Below are positions 49,376 through 60,753 of a stretch of DNA of 64,000 nt, one piece after another. Where the stretch lies: NCBI RefSeq assembly GCF_037975245.1, contig NC_092573.1:18920265-18984264 (forward strand), given 5' to 3'. Below the pieces are notes generated by a model, which saw only the letters and a list, made by a program, of their open reading frames with translations, searched no databases and had not been told where the DNA came from. Positions within the stretch are counted from its first letter, which is position 1, and every line of letters begins with the position of its first letter. This DNA is from Apostichopus japonicus (lineage: Eukaryota > Echinodermata > Holothuroidea > Aspidochirotida > Stichopodidae). The position numbers were made by a program, and so were the translations under genes.

Positions 49376-50656
49376 CTGAGAACAATTTTGAGAGTAAAGA
49401 CCTCCAGGAAAGTACTTTTTGAAAACTGATAGCAATTACAGTGTGCTATAAATTGGGGCCTATACTGACTACCTTTAAACAAGACATTTTATGCATACAT
49501 ACACACACTCACATACTTATGTTCTTAGGAAGAACTAATTCCCAAATAGAGACAGCACCTCTATATAAAATTTTTTTCTTCGACATTCTGTCGGTTACAA
49601 TTTAATAATGTCCTCAAAGTGACAACCAAGGTGTCCTTGAACTGACTATGTGTGTGCCGCCGAGCAAGGATTCCTGAATTAGTGGCGTCGTCACATGCAG
49701 ACACACGTACCAGCACATACAAATGTGCCACACGCACGCACGCATCCGTCGATTAGTTGTTGATTGTGTGGTCTCCTCTCATTTTATCGTGGGGCGAATG
49801 TAATGAAGATTGATGGTGTTAATAAAGAACACCAGTGAAGTGGGTATGTCTAGAGCCAGCAGCTCTCTGAAAGTTTCAAGTCAGTTTATGTAGTCAAGGC
49901 TATGAAATGAACTATAATTTAATGAGTAACTTCATCATCAAAACTTTGAAATTCTCAATTCCCACGACCTTTCTAAGCATTTTTGTACAGTGAAAATTAA
50001 TGAAAGTTTTGAGTGTGAAGCGAAGCTCTCACTATATAGAAAAATGTACTTTTTGGGGGGTTCTTTCTTTTCTTTTCTGCAACTACAATTCTTCCCATTA
50101 ATTCCATACAATATGCTCCTTATGTAACTTTCTGTAAGATAAAACCAGGTACCAAATTAGTCCTTATGTATATTCATGCCTGCAGCTGTTTCTAAATGAA
50201 CTCCTTTTCATTAAGTTATACTATTTTTTGATTGTAACCTTAAACCAATACAAACAGTTCTGTGTCCCACAAATTTCAATGTATTATATCGTATTATTTG
50301 CTCTTCGTCACATCTCATCATTGATTCCCGATGAGATTAACAACCACTCACAAGATGTATATGATCAAGGAGCGGTGGGGGGTCGCCTGTTTTAAAACCT
50401 TTCGCCTCATAAATACGTTATCAATACAAACAATAATAACTCAATTGAAGTTTATATGGGTATAAAGCATAATGCACTCTAAAGGATAAAGGTTCCATTA
50501 TATATGTAAATAGCATTCCCGTGACTTCAACAGGGGTCAGTTACAATAGGGATTTATCATAGTCCGTATCGACACAATAAACCAGATATGAATTCAAATT
50601 AAACATTAACAAAGATATATGTTGGCAATTAGCGTTGTTCTCAAATGCAGAGTCTT

Positions 50657-50948
50657 TTAAAGGCATTAAAGACTCGCCCCAAACCGTGTGCGGTCATCTG
50701 AAAAAGTTAACTTTCCGTTGCTTGCAAGTGACGTTTTGTTCGTGTCGCTACAAAATGCAGACAGTACAGTAATGAAACATGATGCCTTGTTATCTTTAGC
50801 TGGACCTGAGATGTCCATCGCTGTATTGTTTATACACTGTGCTGTGGGTATTGACCGCAGCTGTATGTACTGACTGTACACTAGTCTCTAATTATCGACG
50901 GTAGCAAGCTGTGTGCGTATTTTCTGTGTGTGTCTTCACACCCTTTAA
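50657..50948 (+). mobile_element. TTAA-flanked MITE, copy 1
   Basis: TTAA (50657-50660) is followed by AGGCATTAAAGACTC. The right end is the complement of AGGGTGTGAAGACAC before TTAA (50945-50948), giving 10 of 15 matching inverted-end bases and a 284-bp body. A second copy in opposite orientation starts at 63774. TTAA duplication and AGG ends suggest a Kolobok- or piggyBac-type nonautonomous element. The short ORFs inside are not genes. Confidence 0.7.
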
Positions 50949-51670
50949 AGTATGAATACAGTCATCAGGGTGCAGTAGACCAATCCCGAAGGTGAAAAAG
51001 CAACACAGCGTCTATGGGTAACAACCGGCATATATTGGTAATGACCAGCATCCAACAACGACCCCCGACCCAGGGCCATCAACAGTGTATAAACAATTTT
51101 ATAGAGGTCTGTTTGAACCAAAAGATCACAACAGTAAATTATCTTCTAAGGAACAGGGCATGTTTCCCTCTTAGAAGTCAGTGTATGAGTGGTACATCAC
51201 TGCAGTCCTGTAGCTTTTCAAAACAATTAAGTCTTAACTAACTGTTTGATAAACTGAGTGGTTATCTCTCCTTAAACAACGGTAAGACCCCTTTGAAGCA
51301 AAAGAATATTCAATCCCCAAAGTGACGTATTGCGCCCATGACCCCAAAGAGCCAAGAGATTATTCCCCACACACTTCCTGCATAAGACAAAGACTTAATT
51401 TTAAGCTAATTAACTGACAACTAGAGTCTGGCAACACAAAGTTTGTTTGTTTTTATGAAGGAATGACAATTGCAATGTCTCTGGGAGAGAATGAGTCAAC
51501 CCTTTGAAAACTTGGAAAATTCTCAGACAAGGATGTGAAGGAACTTCAGTTCATTGAACTGGAAAGGGAATGACTAAGTGCAAGGAGTAGATGTGACATG
51601 AATTAATGGGACAGTGTGATAGGAGGGATAAACTAATAGCCTTCTATACACATAATAGCAAGTGACTATA

Positions 51671-51705
51671 AGCATGGAGGTAAAAACTGTTCTTACCTCC
51701 ATGCT
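51671..51705. other. Perfect 13-bp hairpin
   Basis: AGCATGGAGGTAA and its exact complement TTACCTCCATGCT are separated by a 9-nt loop. TATA on both outer sides can extend the stem with a one-base slip. There is no T run for a terminator and it is shorter than a typical miRNA precursor. Confidence 0.85.
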
Positions 51706-51963
51706 ATAAGTAATACATAGTTTGTAATGTCAATCAAATTGAACAGTTTCTACCAAATTAGTTTGGAGAGATATTTAGATACCACATCAGATACCACACC
51801 TGTTGTTGAGCTAATGTATTAAAATTTGCAAGTGTTATTATAAAATGCAAAAGTAACGGAGGATCATTTTTGTTTGTTTTAGCCCTCTTCCAGCTTGATC
51901 TGCCCTAAGTTATATTGTATGTGGATCGGCAGCATTCTATAATTCAAACAAATCTAAAGTTTT

Positions 51964-51964
51964 A

Positions 51965-51989
<25 letters not shown>
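51964..51989. repeat. (TA)n microsatellite at SINE tail
   Basis: About 12 TA units directly beside the 3' end of the minus-strand SINE that follows. The sister SINE at 60.6 kb has the same arrangement. Confidence 0.9.
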
Positions 51990-51993
<4 letters not shown>

Positions 51994-51996
<3 letters not shown>

Positions 51997-52116
51997 TTGA
52001 AATAGTAATGAGTTGTAACATCCAGATCAGTGAAAAAACTTCCAGCCTCCACCAGGATTCGAACCCGGGCCTCCCGCTTTATATGCGGACACCCTACCCA
52101 CTAGGCTATGGACGCT
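51994..52116 (-). mobile_element. tRNA-headed SINE with (TA)n tail, copy 1
   Basis: On the minus strand the head reads AGCGTCCATAGCCTAGTGGG (A box), an anticodon-like arm TCCGC-ATATAAA-GCGGG, then CCCGGGTTCGAATCCTGG (a strong B box in a T-arm). About 50 bp with CTGGAAGTTTTTTCACTG follow. The acceptor stem does not pair well and the sequence runs into a non-tRNA tail, so it is a SINE and not a functional tRNA gene. It matches the 60.6-kb copy. Confidence 0.85.
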
Positions 52117-52691
52117 ATACATATGCAAATGGTATCTGATATGCCGACCAATTCACCACGTCTCTGTGTCTAAAATGTCCGTGGGATATCTTCTTGTAAC
52201 TTGTAATGTGATATGCGAAGGCAATGCATTCCTTTGTTCATTGGGATTCAGTTTCTTTTGGGTATACCCTTAAATTTATTGATTGTACAGTTTGATGACA
52301 TTTTAGTGTATTCAAACGCTTCTCGGACTGACTGGAGCATCTCAAGCTCCAGACTCAAATGCACTTTATTTGCACACATACTGCAGGTGAATGTTTGTAG
52401 CTATCTGATATATTGTGCACACATGCAAGTGAATCTTCTGTATTGTCACAATTAGGCCCAGATTAAGTGATATGCAGGGCCTAAAGCCATGCAATGGGGA
52501 AAATGGACTTAATTTATGTAACATATATGTATAAACTACAATAGCATAGTAATTAATCACACAAACCATGTTAATTAATTTGACAAATGCAGTTTTTTAT
52601 ATTATTACAGTTTGTCATTGACTATATTAAAGGCTCCCTGTCGTAAAGATAAGCTGCAGCAAGGCTGAATTATTTCAAATTTCAATAGAGA

Positions 52692-52790
52692 ATTTAATTC
52701 ACTCTGGCTTACCTATCTACCCACAACCTTAGCACTCTGGTTCTACCGTGCCTAGAACGAACTGGTAACCGTTTAACACTGTGTATCAAT
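52692..52790 (+). mobile_element. Solo DIRS terminal repeat, short
   Basis: Begins ATTT at 52692 and continues CTTACCTATCTACCCACAAC, CTTAGCACTCTGGTTCTACC and CACTGTG, a diverged copy of the first 100 bp or so of the DIRS left repeat. Flanks share TCAATAGA (52682-52689 and just after 52790), a possible short direct repeat. Confidence 0.8.
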
Positions 52791-53200
52791 CAATAGAAAT
52801 TATCTCGACAGACCAGCAGTTCCTTTTATGTGAAATCCCTAAGATTTGTGTCTTATGCACAAGATGCTGCAGCCCTCTCAGCATCCAACTCCTGAAACTG
52901 TATACCTAAAGGAAGACTTCCCAGATCGGCTTTAGTCTGTCACATCAAAGTTTTAAACCTCATTTTTTACTGGCTCACACACCCTGCGGCCTACCAACCT
53001 GTTAACTGTTAACTCTTGTAGAAGTCATTTGAGAAGGCCTTAATGCCGTGATACAAGACTGTAAACCTTGAAACTTTCAACTGTAACCTGTGTAGGAGCA
53101 ATTTCCAAATTATGCTTCTAAATTATAACATCCTTTTTACTTTGTATTGGTGAAAAAATCTTCAATTGAATTCTGCATATATAATGAGTTGATTAATCAA

Positions 53201-53400
53201 TGTTGATTCATCAGTGTTGAAACAGTATTGATTCATCAGTGTTGAAACAGTGTTGATTCGTCAGTGTTGAAACAGTGTTGATTCATCAGTGATGAAACAG
53301 TGTTGATTCATCAGTGTTGAAACAGTGTTGATTCATCAGTGATGAAACAGTGTTGATTCATCAGTGATGAAACAGTGATGTTTCATCATTGCTGAAATCT
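53201..53400. repeat. 25-bp tandem repeat, eight units
   Basis: TGTTGATTCATCAGTGTTGA followed by AACAG repeats with exact period 25 from 53201 to 53375, with a degenerate eighth unit. GTTG/GATG variants alternate between units. Confidence 0.95.
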
Positions 53401-56370
53401 GGATGTTATAATTGCTGCCCAGTTTCGTTTCTTTCTTTCAACCTGTGAACTTTCTTTAATACTTACTTCTGACTCATTTTTCTACACTTTCTTATAGCTT
53501 CATTAAAATCCAAATACATCCGTTTTGGTCGGTTTGACATTTACACGGTTATCAGCCTGTTGTCAAACCCAAAATGTATATGATCCCTACGAATAATTAC
53601 CATCAGTTGTTATACCACGACAACCATACGTGACAATCTGAAAAACCAGTTATAGTACTTTTTGGATTGCTCTTGCTTTAATAGTGCAGCTACGTACAAC
53701 GCATACACAATAATGAACCTCCAGATGTTCACAAACTGGCCTGTAATTCTTATTTATTACTATGATTCTGCTTCTTTTTTTAATAACTTTAAGCTTTAAA
53801 CTATTCATTAAAGCTGTCACGTTGGGGTTTTTTTATTGCGAGAAACCTTGTGAGGTAATGAAGTCTTTGTATATTTGCAGTAGTAGACTGATTTTCAGTT
53901 CCGCGGGTGACAAGACATGACGAGATATTGTAACCTTTATGTGCTGTTATTACACTTTCTTATGTACAAACCAGCTGGTAGAATAAAATGGATTGAAAAC
54001 CTTACAAAAGAGTGTTAGTATTTACTAGTGTGGCTTTATCTTGTGCTCATACAGACAGAGTTGTGTTAGTCATAGTAATATGTATGCGGGCTTGATATTC
54101 TAAAGTTCTTTATATTAAATGTACAACATGCTGTAAATAATTTTATTGAGATGATAGTATCTGGCATCGTTGAATAATAATTAATGTACAGACTTCATAA
54201 TTTTATTTTATATTATGGTTTATATGTGTATAAAGTAGTCTGGCATTGGGTAAATTGTTTGCAGGTACTTATTAACTATGGTTTTAATGTATTCATATAG
54301 TGTTAATAAATTGTATGCTCGTCGCTAACCAGCATGTTGACAGTTTAGAACTTTAGATTATTTTATAACGATATCAAGATTTAAGACATATATGTATGTT
54401 TTTAACAAGCACATGCTCTTGACTTCACACTATGTATCTTTGCAGTGTCATGTTTTTGTGTTTTGTACCTTAAAGCGATGTATTTAATCTACCATTAGCT
54501 ATAGGACCTACACAAGCCTGTTTAAAGCAAAGACAATTATACTAGATTTAAAAGACAATAGGCAATAGACAAAAGAAAAATGCAAAAGGTAACAAGAAAA
54601 GAGACAACAACAAAAAACACAAAAGACAAAAGGTAAAATTAAGATAGAAAAGGAAAAAACAAAGGCAATAAATTAGACAATTTCATGATGGCTTACATAT
54701 GGTTATATATAGGAAAATTTAGATCTTGTCCTTTCCTTTCAGTTTCTATTACAAAATAAATTGATCAATTTATTTCACTATTTCCCATTCTCAATAGGTA
54801 TATCTTTCAATTTTTAAGTTTTTAAGTTTTTAAATTTTTAAATTCTTCAATTTTTTGTTTAATTTTAATATGTGTGTATGTAAAAAAAATTTAAAAAAAT
54901 CATTCCTTGTCACTTTCTGGTGTGTATCAGATAAATTGATTTAATCTTTGCTCAAGTGGCATTGAAATGTGTAAAGCTGGGCTTCAATCTCTTGATCCAG
55001 TAATGAGATTCTTTCGAAACTGGAGGCAATATACAGTATCTGTGCAAAGCATAAAACCAACCAACAACACAACTATTAAAAGTACACATCTCAGTATTGC
55101 AAATTATACTCAGGCTAATTACCAACTTTTTGCCTTTTATTTTTCTTTCAAAATTCAAAACTGGTTATACAGCTTAAAAATAGAGCTCTGATGATTGCAA
55201 TCAAAGCTGATATTCCACTCATCAAGTTTAGAGTAATGAAGGTTCTGTAAAAGTGTCAAGTGTTCCTCTATGTCAGACGAAAGCCAGATTATAGTCAGAG
55301 CTTGGATCAACATTAAAGGAGAAACTCTAAATTCTGCCTAGACCTTGCGTGCATGGTAGACAGAGCTGTATAGTGATTTATGATGCAGTAAATTTGAGTA
55401 AAACGTGAGCTGTCAGAGTCCACTTGGTCCTAGTCTAATTCTGAGCTGGGACAGAGGGGATGGGACTGGTGGTTGGGCGGTGGTTGGGGACGGAGGGGGT
55501 GGTTGGGGGTTTGATTGGCAAATTGACGGTCTAATGCACCTGAGTTAGAAAACCATGTCTGAGTCTAGGCCTATAATGTAAATTGGACTAGAGTCCAGTT
55601 TGGGACTATATCTCTGTTAGGTGTACAGTATTACTTCTGCAATGCTGTGAAAATGTGAAGTAGATTTCAGGCTTAAGAATCAATATTTATTATTACGACA
55701 GACTTAAATAAATTAGCCAAGTTTGGAAACATCTTTTTCTGATCACAAAAACCTTAAAGACATAAAAAATTATAAGAATAAGAAAGGTGAATTATGTTGG
55801 AGCCGACCCGACCGCGAGAGAAATACAGCAGATCTGCCAACTTTAATCGGCTGCTTTTAAGGTATATTAAGTCAGTAAGAGTTTCATCCTAAGTAGGTTT
55901 GCAATCGCTGATGATAAATTTTCGTGAGTGATCACCATTTGAGCTCGATCTCAGTCTCTAATTTGCTCCCCATCGGCAAACTCATTAATTACTTCTATCA
56001 ATCGATTTGGTATATATAGAGTGAGATCAAATCATGTCGGAATTGATGAGGCTGTTCCACACAGCTTAAATAGGCATTCTCAGATGTGCTAGATTAAAAT
56101 TGAAGAAAATCAATGTTTTATCTTTAAAAGAGTCGACCTTCCTGTGTCATTTGTAGGGTACTATACGTACGGCATAATTCACCAATTAGCTTCTTTTTTT
56201 TTTTTTTAATAGCTGCAGGGACAAATTTTTATCATTTCGTTTTGTTGTTACATGTAAAATGAACTTTGGTGTCATAATGCAAGTTGGGTAACAATTTACA
56301 ATATTTAGCATTTAATATGGATGTAAACATATAAATATAGTATTGCTCATTACTGAGTAGGTTTGTTTTA
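53401..56370. other. AT-rich noncoding sequence
   Basis: No supported exon. It has A-rich low-complexity sequence at 54540-54670, short TTTTTAAG repeats near 54818-54850, and a G-rich tract at 55455-55515. Confidence 0.5.
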
Positions 56371-56374
56371 TTTT

Positions 56375-56535
<161 letters not shown>

Positions 56536-56537
56536 TT

Positions 56538-56572
56538 GTGGGGAGGGGAGGGGAGGGGAGGGGGAGGGGATA
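56538..56572 (+). other. (GGGGA)n G-quadruplex tract
   Basis: Five or six G4-5 runs separated by single A residues, directly abutting the ATTT array. The short loops and long G-tracts predict a strong G-quadruplex. Confidence 0.85.
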
Positions 56573-58117
56573 GTTTAGTCATCGTATCTCTTCTTGGATA
56601 CAATTATGACAAGTTAAAACAAAATTATAGACCGCAAGCTAGTTTTTTCCTTCTTGTTCTTTTGTTTTTGACCAGAGAGGAAAGAAGCGATAATTGTTGG
56701 TGCCCCATCTCTTTTGTCACCCGCAAAATGATTTGACAAGCGAGCAATCTAATTACCGACTGGAGCCAGAAAATTTTGACAACTGAGCACAATGCACGCC
56801 TGCATGCATATATACAGATTTCAGTATTAACGAGTCTGCCACTGAAACAGATGAGCTACATTCTTTTCTCCTCATCCATATTTGAAATATTAGTAGGTAC
56901 ACTAATCCAGCTGTTACATACTGTGAGACGTTATCCAGTAATTATCTGTAATAGGTGCGTGTAGATCTACTGTACGTTGTAAAAGGAGAAAGTTGCATTT
57001 TTTTCTCCCCCAGCATAAATCACTTGTGCAGTTTGTAATGTCGTCCTCTGAGCGAAACGTGGTATCAGTTTACCGTATGTTGTTAATTTTGTTGGTAGGA
57101 TTTTCTTTAATATGTGTGATCTCTGACTGTCTGTATTAATATACTGTACAACACACTGTAATACTATACAGTCTGTAATGGTATGTATATACTGTACTAC
57201 AGCATATGATGTAGCTTGTTTGAAGATGAACTGTACTGCAAAGTGGTGAGCGCCGATCATGCTTTGTTGCCGATGTGGAAAAAGGTTTAATAACGTATAG
57301 CAGCTCTTTTACACCAAGTTTCTTCCTATGCAAATGGGAGTAATTTGGAGGTTATTACATTTTTTTTTTGTCTTGTTCAATATCGATATGTGAGGATATG
57401 GTTTCTCTTGTCAGCCGGAGACCCTGAAGAGGCTAATTTTCCTTTTTTTTTCCTTTCGTTGTCTCTGTGTCTGTGCGTCTGCGTCGAGTATAAAGTTTTA
57501 ACTGCAGATTCAGCCGTGTGTCGTAGACATTCAAACCTCGACCAGTATCTCTATAGATTTTACAGCGAGATAATCACACAATCCTGTCATAATTTAAAGC
57601 GACTCGAGTCTGACGGAGAAATATATCATGCTTTTTTTTCTACGATTGTGCGCAGCTGATCAAACATGAATAAACACCAGGAGAGCATATGCATTGGTAG
57701 CTAGCACACACACATCGTATGCTAGCTCTCTCTGGTGCATGCGTAATAAAGTCAATGGATTGAATTAATTGATACAGTGAATAATGTAAATAATTATATA
57801 TTAGTTATACACTGGGATCTCGAAATGAAATATTTTTCAGCAGAGGATTGATATATGAGCAAATGGAAAAGACTGTTGATGACCTGTGATGTACTAGTCA
57901 ACTGTTACATAACAGCACCGGTGGTTATAACTTTGACCTTTATCTGTTGCGGAATTGTTGAGTGTATGTTGCAGGTCAAAGTGAACTTGCTCCAAGTCTC
58001 CTGCTGGGTGTAGTGATCTGTAAACATCAATCGAGGCGAACAATCCAGGCAAGCCCCGTCTGAAAAATATGAGGGTACAGCGCCACCGTTGATAACCAAC
58101 AAAGTTTTTGCTGATAG

Positions 58118-58177
58118 GTATATTATATAGATGTCGAACAGGGAATGTTTTGCAGCTGTTGTTTGGACGAACCGACA
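58118..58177 (+). promoter_or_regulatory. Putative TATA promoter and 5' UTR
   Basis: GGTATATTATATAGATG holds a TATA-like element about 50 bp upstream of the ATG at 58178. That spacing would give a 5' UTR of roughly 20-30 nt. A CpG-containing GTTTGGACGAACCGACA precedes the start. Confidence 0.4.
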
Positions 58178-58249
58178 ATGGCTGATGCAGAAGGCAGTTC
58201 ACGTGCCATGGAAGGGATAGAAGATTTTGTGGCAGATTTGCCTCTGTTG
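58178..58249 (+). CDS. Putative alternative first coding exon C
   Basis: An ATG in a fair context (GACAATGG) opens 24 codons ending at TTG|GTGAGT, a strong donor in phase 0. The peptide starts M-A-D-A-E-G-S-S-R and is mostly acidic (EGIEDFVADLPLL at its end). This is quite unlike exons A and B, and it has no RVxF motif. Matching phase and orientation suggest an alternative N-terminus of the same long gene or the start of another gene running off the right edge. The family is not recognised, and the exon is short, so coding is judged from start context, donor and promoter spacing. Confidence 0.5.
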
Positions 58250-59210
58250 GTGAGTTATAATAAAGGAACGCCAAAAAACAAAAGAGAAAGATATGAATAT
58301 ATAATTGTGCAAAGAACGTAAACTGAGTAATTTTAGGGCAGTTGGTTGGTTTGATGTATTTTGACCCAGTTTATGTTTTTTGTTTGGTATCAACCTGTCA
58401 CAGTTAAGAGTGAATGTTAACGTCAATTTAACATACATGCAGTTAATGGTGTTTGATGAGTTGTAGGTAGCATGACTCTGCATATGCTGTTTGCGAGATA
58501 TACCGTAACACAAATAATGAAGTGGCCATGCATTAGCATATACTGCTGTATCCTGCATATATATACCTGTTTCATCAACTTGATATATCATGTAGCAAGC
58601 TATAATGAAAAATATCTGGGAAGAGTTCATCATCAAAAAAGGAATTTTAAAATTAACTGTTACTTTTGTGGGATTTAAATGATGACTGGATTAGAGTCCG
58701 TTAAGGTTCACTCTAATTTTTTTACGGTCATTTCAACAGCTTGCCCGAGTTTGGCTCGGTGAATATAGATCATGATGTAAACAAATACAAGATGTAGATA
58801 GAAATTTCTCAATTTTTCACGTTTTTTTTTTTTTTTAGGTTTAGACCTTCCTAAGAATGAATATGAAGTGAGGTATGAAGTGCCACTATATCTTACTATT
58901 GGTGTACGTATTCTGCCCTAACAATTGTAGAATTTCCCCAGTGTCAAATGTGTGACTGGGCTAAGACCGAAAAATAGAAGTGTTATATTTTCTTCCGAAT
59001 TTTGATGAACAGACTTTCTTTGAACTTCAATACATCTGTATACATTGTGACATTATGATGCATTAGTGCAGCGCCTTGCAAAGTTCATGGGCTATGATCC
59101 AGCCTAAATTGTTAGGTCTCGATCGCGACCCTTCTATCAACCCCCCCCTCCCCCCAAACTCCTCTCACATTTGGTCAAGATCATCATTACAGTGACACTT
59201 GAATGTGTGA

Positions 59211-59512
59211 GAGCGTGGTGGCCAATTGGCTAAGGCGTCAGACTCGTGATCCAAGGATTGCTGGTTCGTTTCCTGCCTAGTTCATTACGTTGTGTCCTTG
59301 GGCAAGATGCTTTATCTCAATTGCCTCTCTCCACCCAGGGGTTAAATGGGTACCTGCGAGGTAACTTGTCATATATAACTACTGCCGACTGGAGGGATTG
59401 TCTCTGGGACAGGTTATCATTGACCAGGGGTAATATAACGTCTGTAAAGCGCTTTGAGACCTATCGCTGGTATTAAGCGCTATATAAAGAGCAAATATTA
59501 TTATTATTAAAT
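59211..59512 (+). mobile_element. tRNA-derived SINE with LINE-like tail
   Basis: The head GTGGCCAATTGGCTAAGGCG resembles an A box and GCTGGTTCGTTTCCTGC a B box. The body has TGTCCTTGGGCAAGATGC and TTGACCAGGGGTAATATAAC, as in the SINE at 11944. The tail reads TAAAGCGCTTTGAGACC and TATTAAGCGCTATATAAAGA, then (TTA)n. The GCGCTATATAA motif matches the LINE 3' end at about 49335, consistent with mobilisation by a LINE of that type. Confidence 0.82.
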
Positions 59513-60118
59513 ATTATTTAATAAATTTAAAAATATTAAATAAATATTATTGGTTGCATATGCAAATGGTCATGCATGGCTCTCTTCCCTTGCAACAAGT
59601 TTGTCGATCTTGGATCGAGGGATCTACAAATGCAGTCCTGAGATTGGTACACAGCTAGGGCCATCGTTTCTTACTCACCTTTACATTGAGTTTACAAAAA
59701 GTCAGCATTTTTCCGTAGTATATCCACCCAGAGATGATTCAAAAACAAAAGAAATGTCCTACAATTCTCTGGTCCTATCACATGTAGGTCATTGCACATG
59801 TATTGTCATACCTTTCAATCCATGCAAAGAAGTATTGTGGAAGACAGGAAGAAATCATACCATGTAATTATAGTTTGTATATATACCCTAATTGATTGTA
59901 CATAAACAGAGATTGTTTGCTAATAGCTTCTAGGTAACGTTATAAGTATTTACATTTGTCAGAGTGAAATGATGATTTCGCTTTCAAGTGCTGGTTGATT
60001 GTTTATATGTAAATGGAAGAGTGAACTTTATTTGAAAGGAGAATAAAACAATTCATTCTAAAATTTTCACCTCACCTGACAGTTTTTGGAATTGAAGAAT
60101 AAATCTGAGGGAAATATT

Positions 60119-60306
60119 CCTGTACTTATAAGAGCACAAAGGACTTAAAAGTCATATTTACTTCGCTGCTCGCTTACCTGTCTCCTCACAACCTTAGCAC
60201 CTGTTCTACCGTGCCTATAATATCCTTGGTACAGTAACATTGTGCGCCCTCAATGGCCGGCTCCCCAGTCCTGTCTTTAAGAGCACAAAGGACTTAAAAC
60301 TCATAT
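60119..60306 (+). mobile_element. Solo DIRS terminal repeat with flanking direct repeats
   Basis: The terminal repeat begins ATTT-ACTTCGCTGC at 60156 and ends near 60268 within the repeat. The flank TAAGAGCACAAAGGACTTAA (29-bp block at 60129-60157) recurs at 60278-60306 with one mismatch. With small gaps the similarity extends outward to CCTGT, making about 38 bp. Confidence 0.88.
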
Positions 60307-60630
60307 CAGTAACACATGTGGATGTGCCATTTTGTCCTATGTAGGACACTTTAACTGCAGTGCCTCAAACAGGTGAAATCAACTTAAATAATGATAGCAT
60401 TATAAGCTTAAGCAAACAACTTTAATATTTTAGGGAAAAAACATTCCAACTACCATCTCTACAAGAAAGGAAAAGAGGGGGGAAAGAGTAATCAAAGAAA
60501 AAATGGTAATTAAACCTTCAGGCGCTAGTGGTGCTATGAATTCATTTTAGACTTGTTTAAGTCTCCTCTCATGTATCTCAAAAACATATAAAAACAAAAA
60601 CATATATGTATGTATATATATATATATATA

Positions 60631-60753
60631 AATGAAAATCGTAATGAGTTGGAAAATCAAGAACAGTGAAAAAACTTCCAGCCTCCACCGGGATTCGAAC
60701 CCGGGCCTCCCGCTTTGTACACGGACACCCTAACCAACTAGGCCATGGGCGCT
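60631..60753 (-). mobile_element. tRNA-headed SINE with (TA)n on both sides, copy 2
   Basis: The minus strand has the head AGCGCCCATGGCCTAGTTGG, an anticodon-like arm TCCGT-GTACAAA-GCGGG, and the B box GGGTTCGAATCCCGG, then the same GGAGGCTGGAAG and TTTTTTCACTG body as copy 1 at 51994. (TA)n lies on both sides (60613-60630 and 60755-60774). The weak acceptor-stem pairing rules against a working tRNA gene. Confidence 0.85.

Noticed and set aside
51994-52116. Functional minus-strand tRNA gene
   Set aside because: B box and anticodon-like arm are good, but the acceptor stem pairs poorly and the sequence continues into a SINE body shared with 60631-60753.
59550-59867. 105-codon ORF as a gene
   Set aside because: No splice sites, promoter or recognisable family. 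ORFs of this length occur by chance in 64 kb.
60631-60753. Functional minus-strand tRNA gene
   Set aside because: Same SINE family as above. It has an imperfect acceptor stem and a non-tRNA tail.
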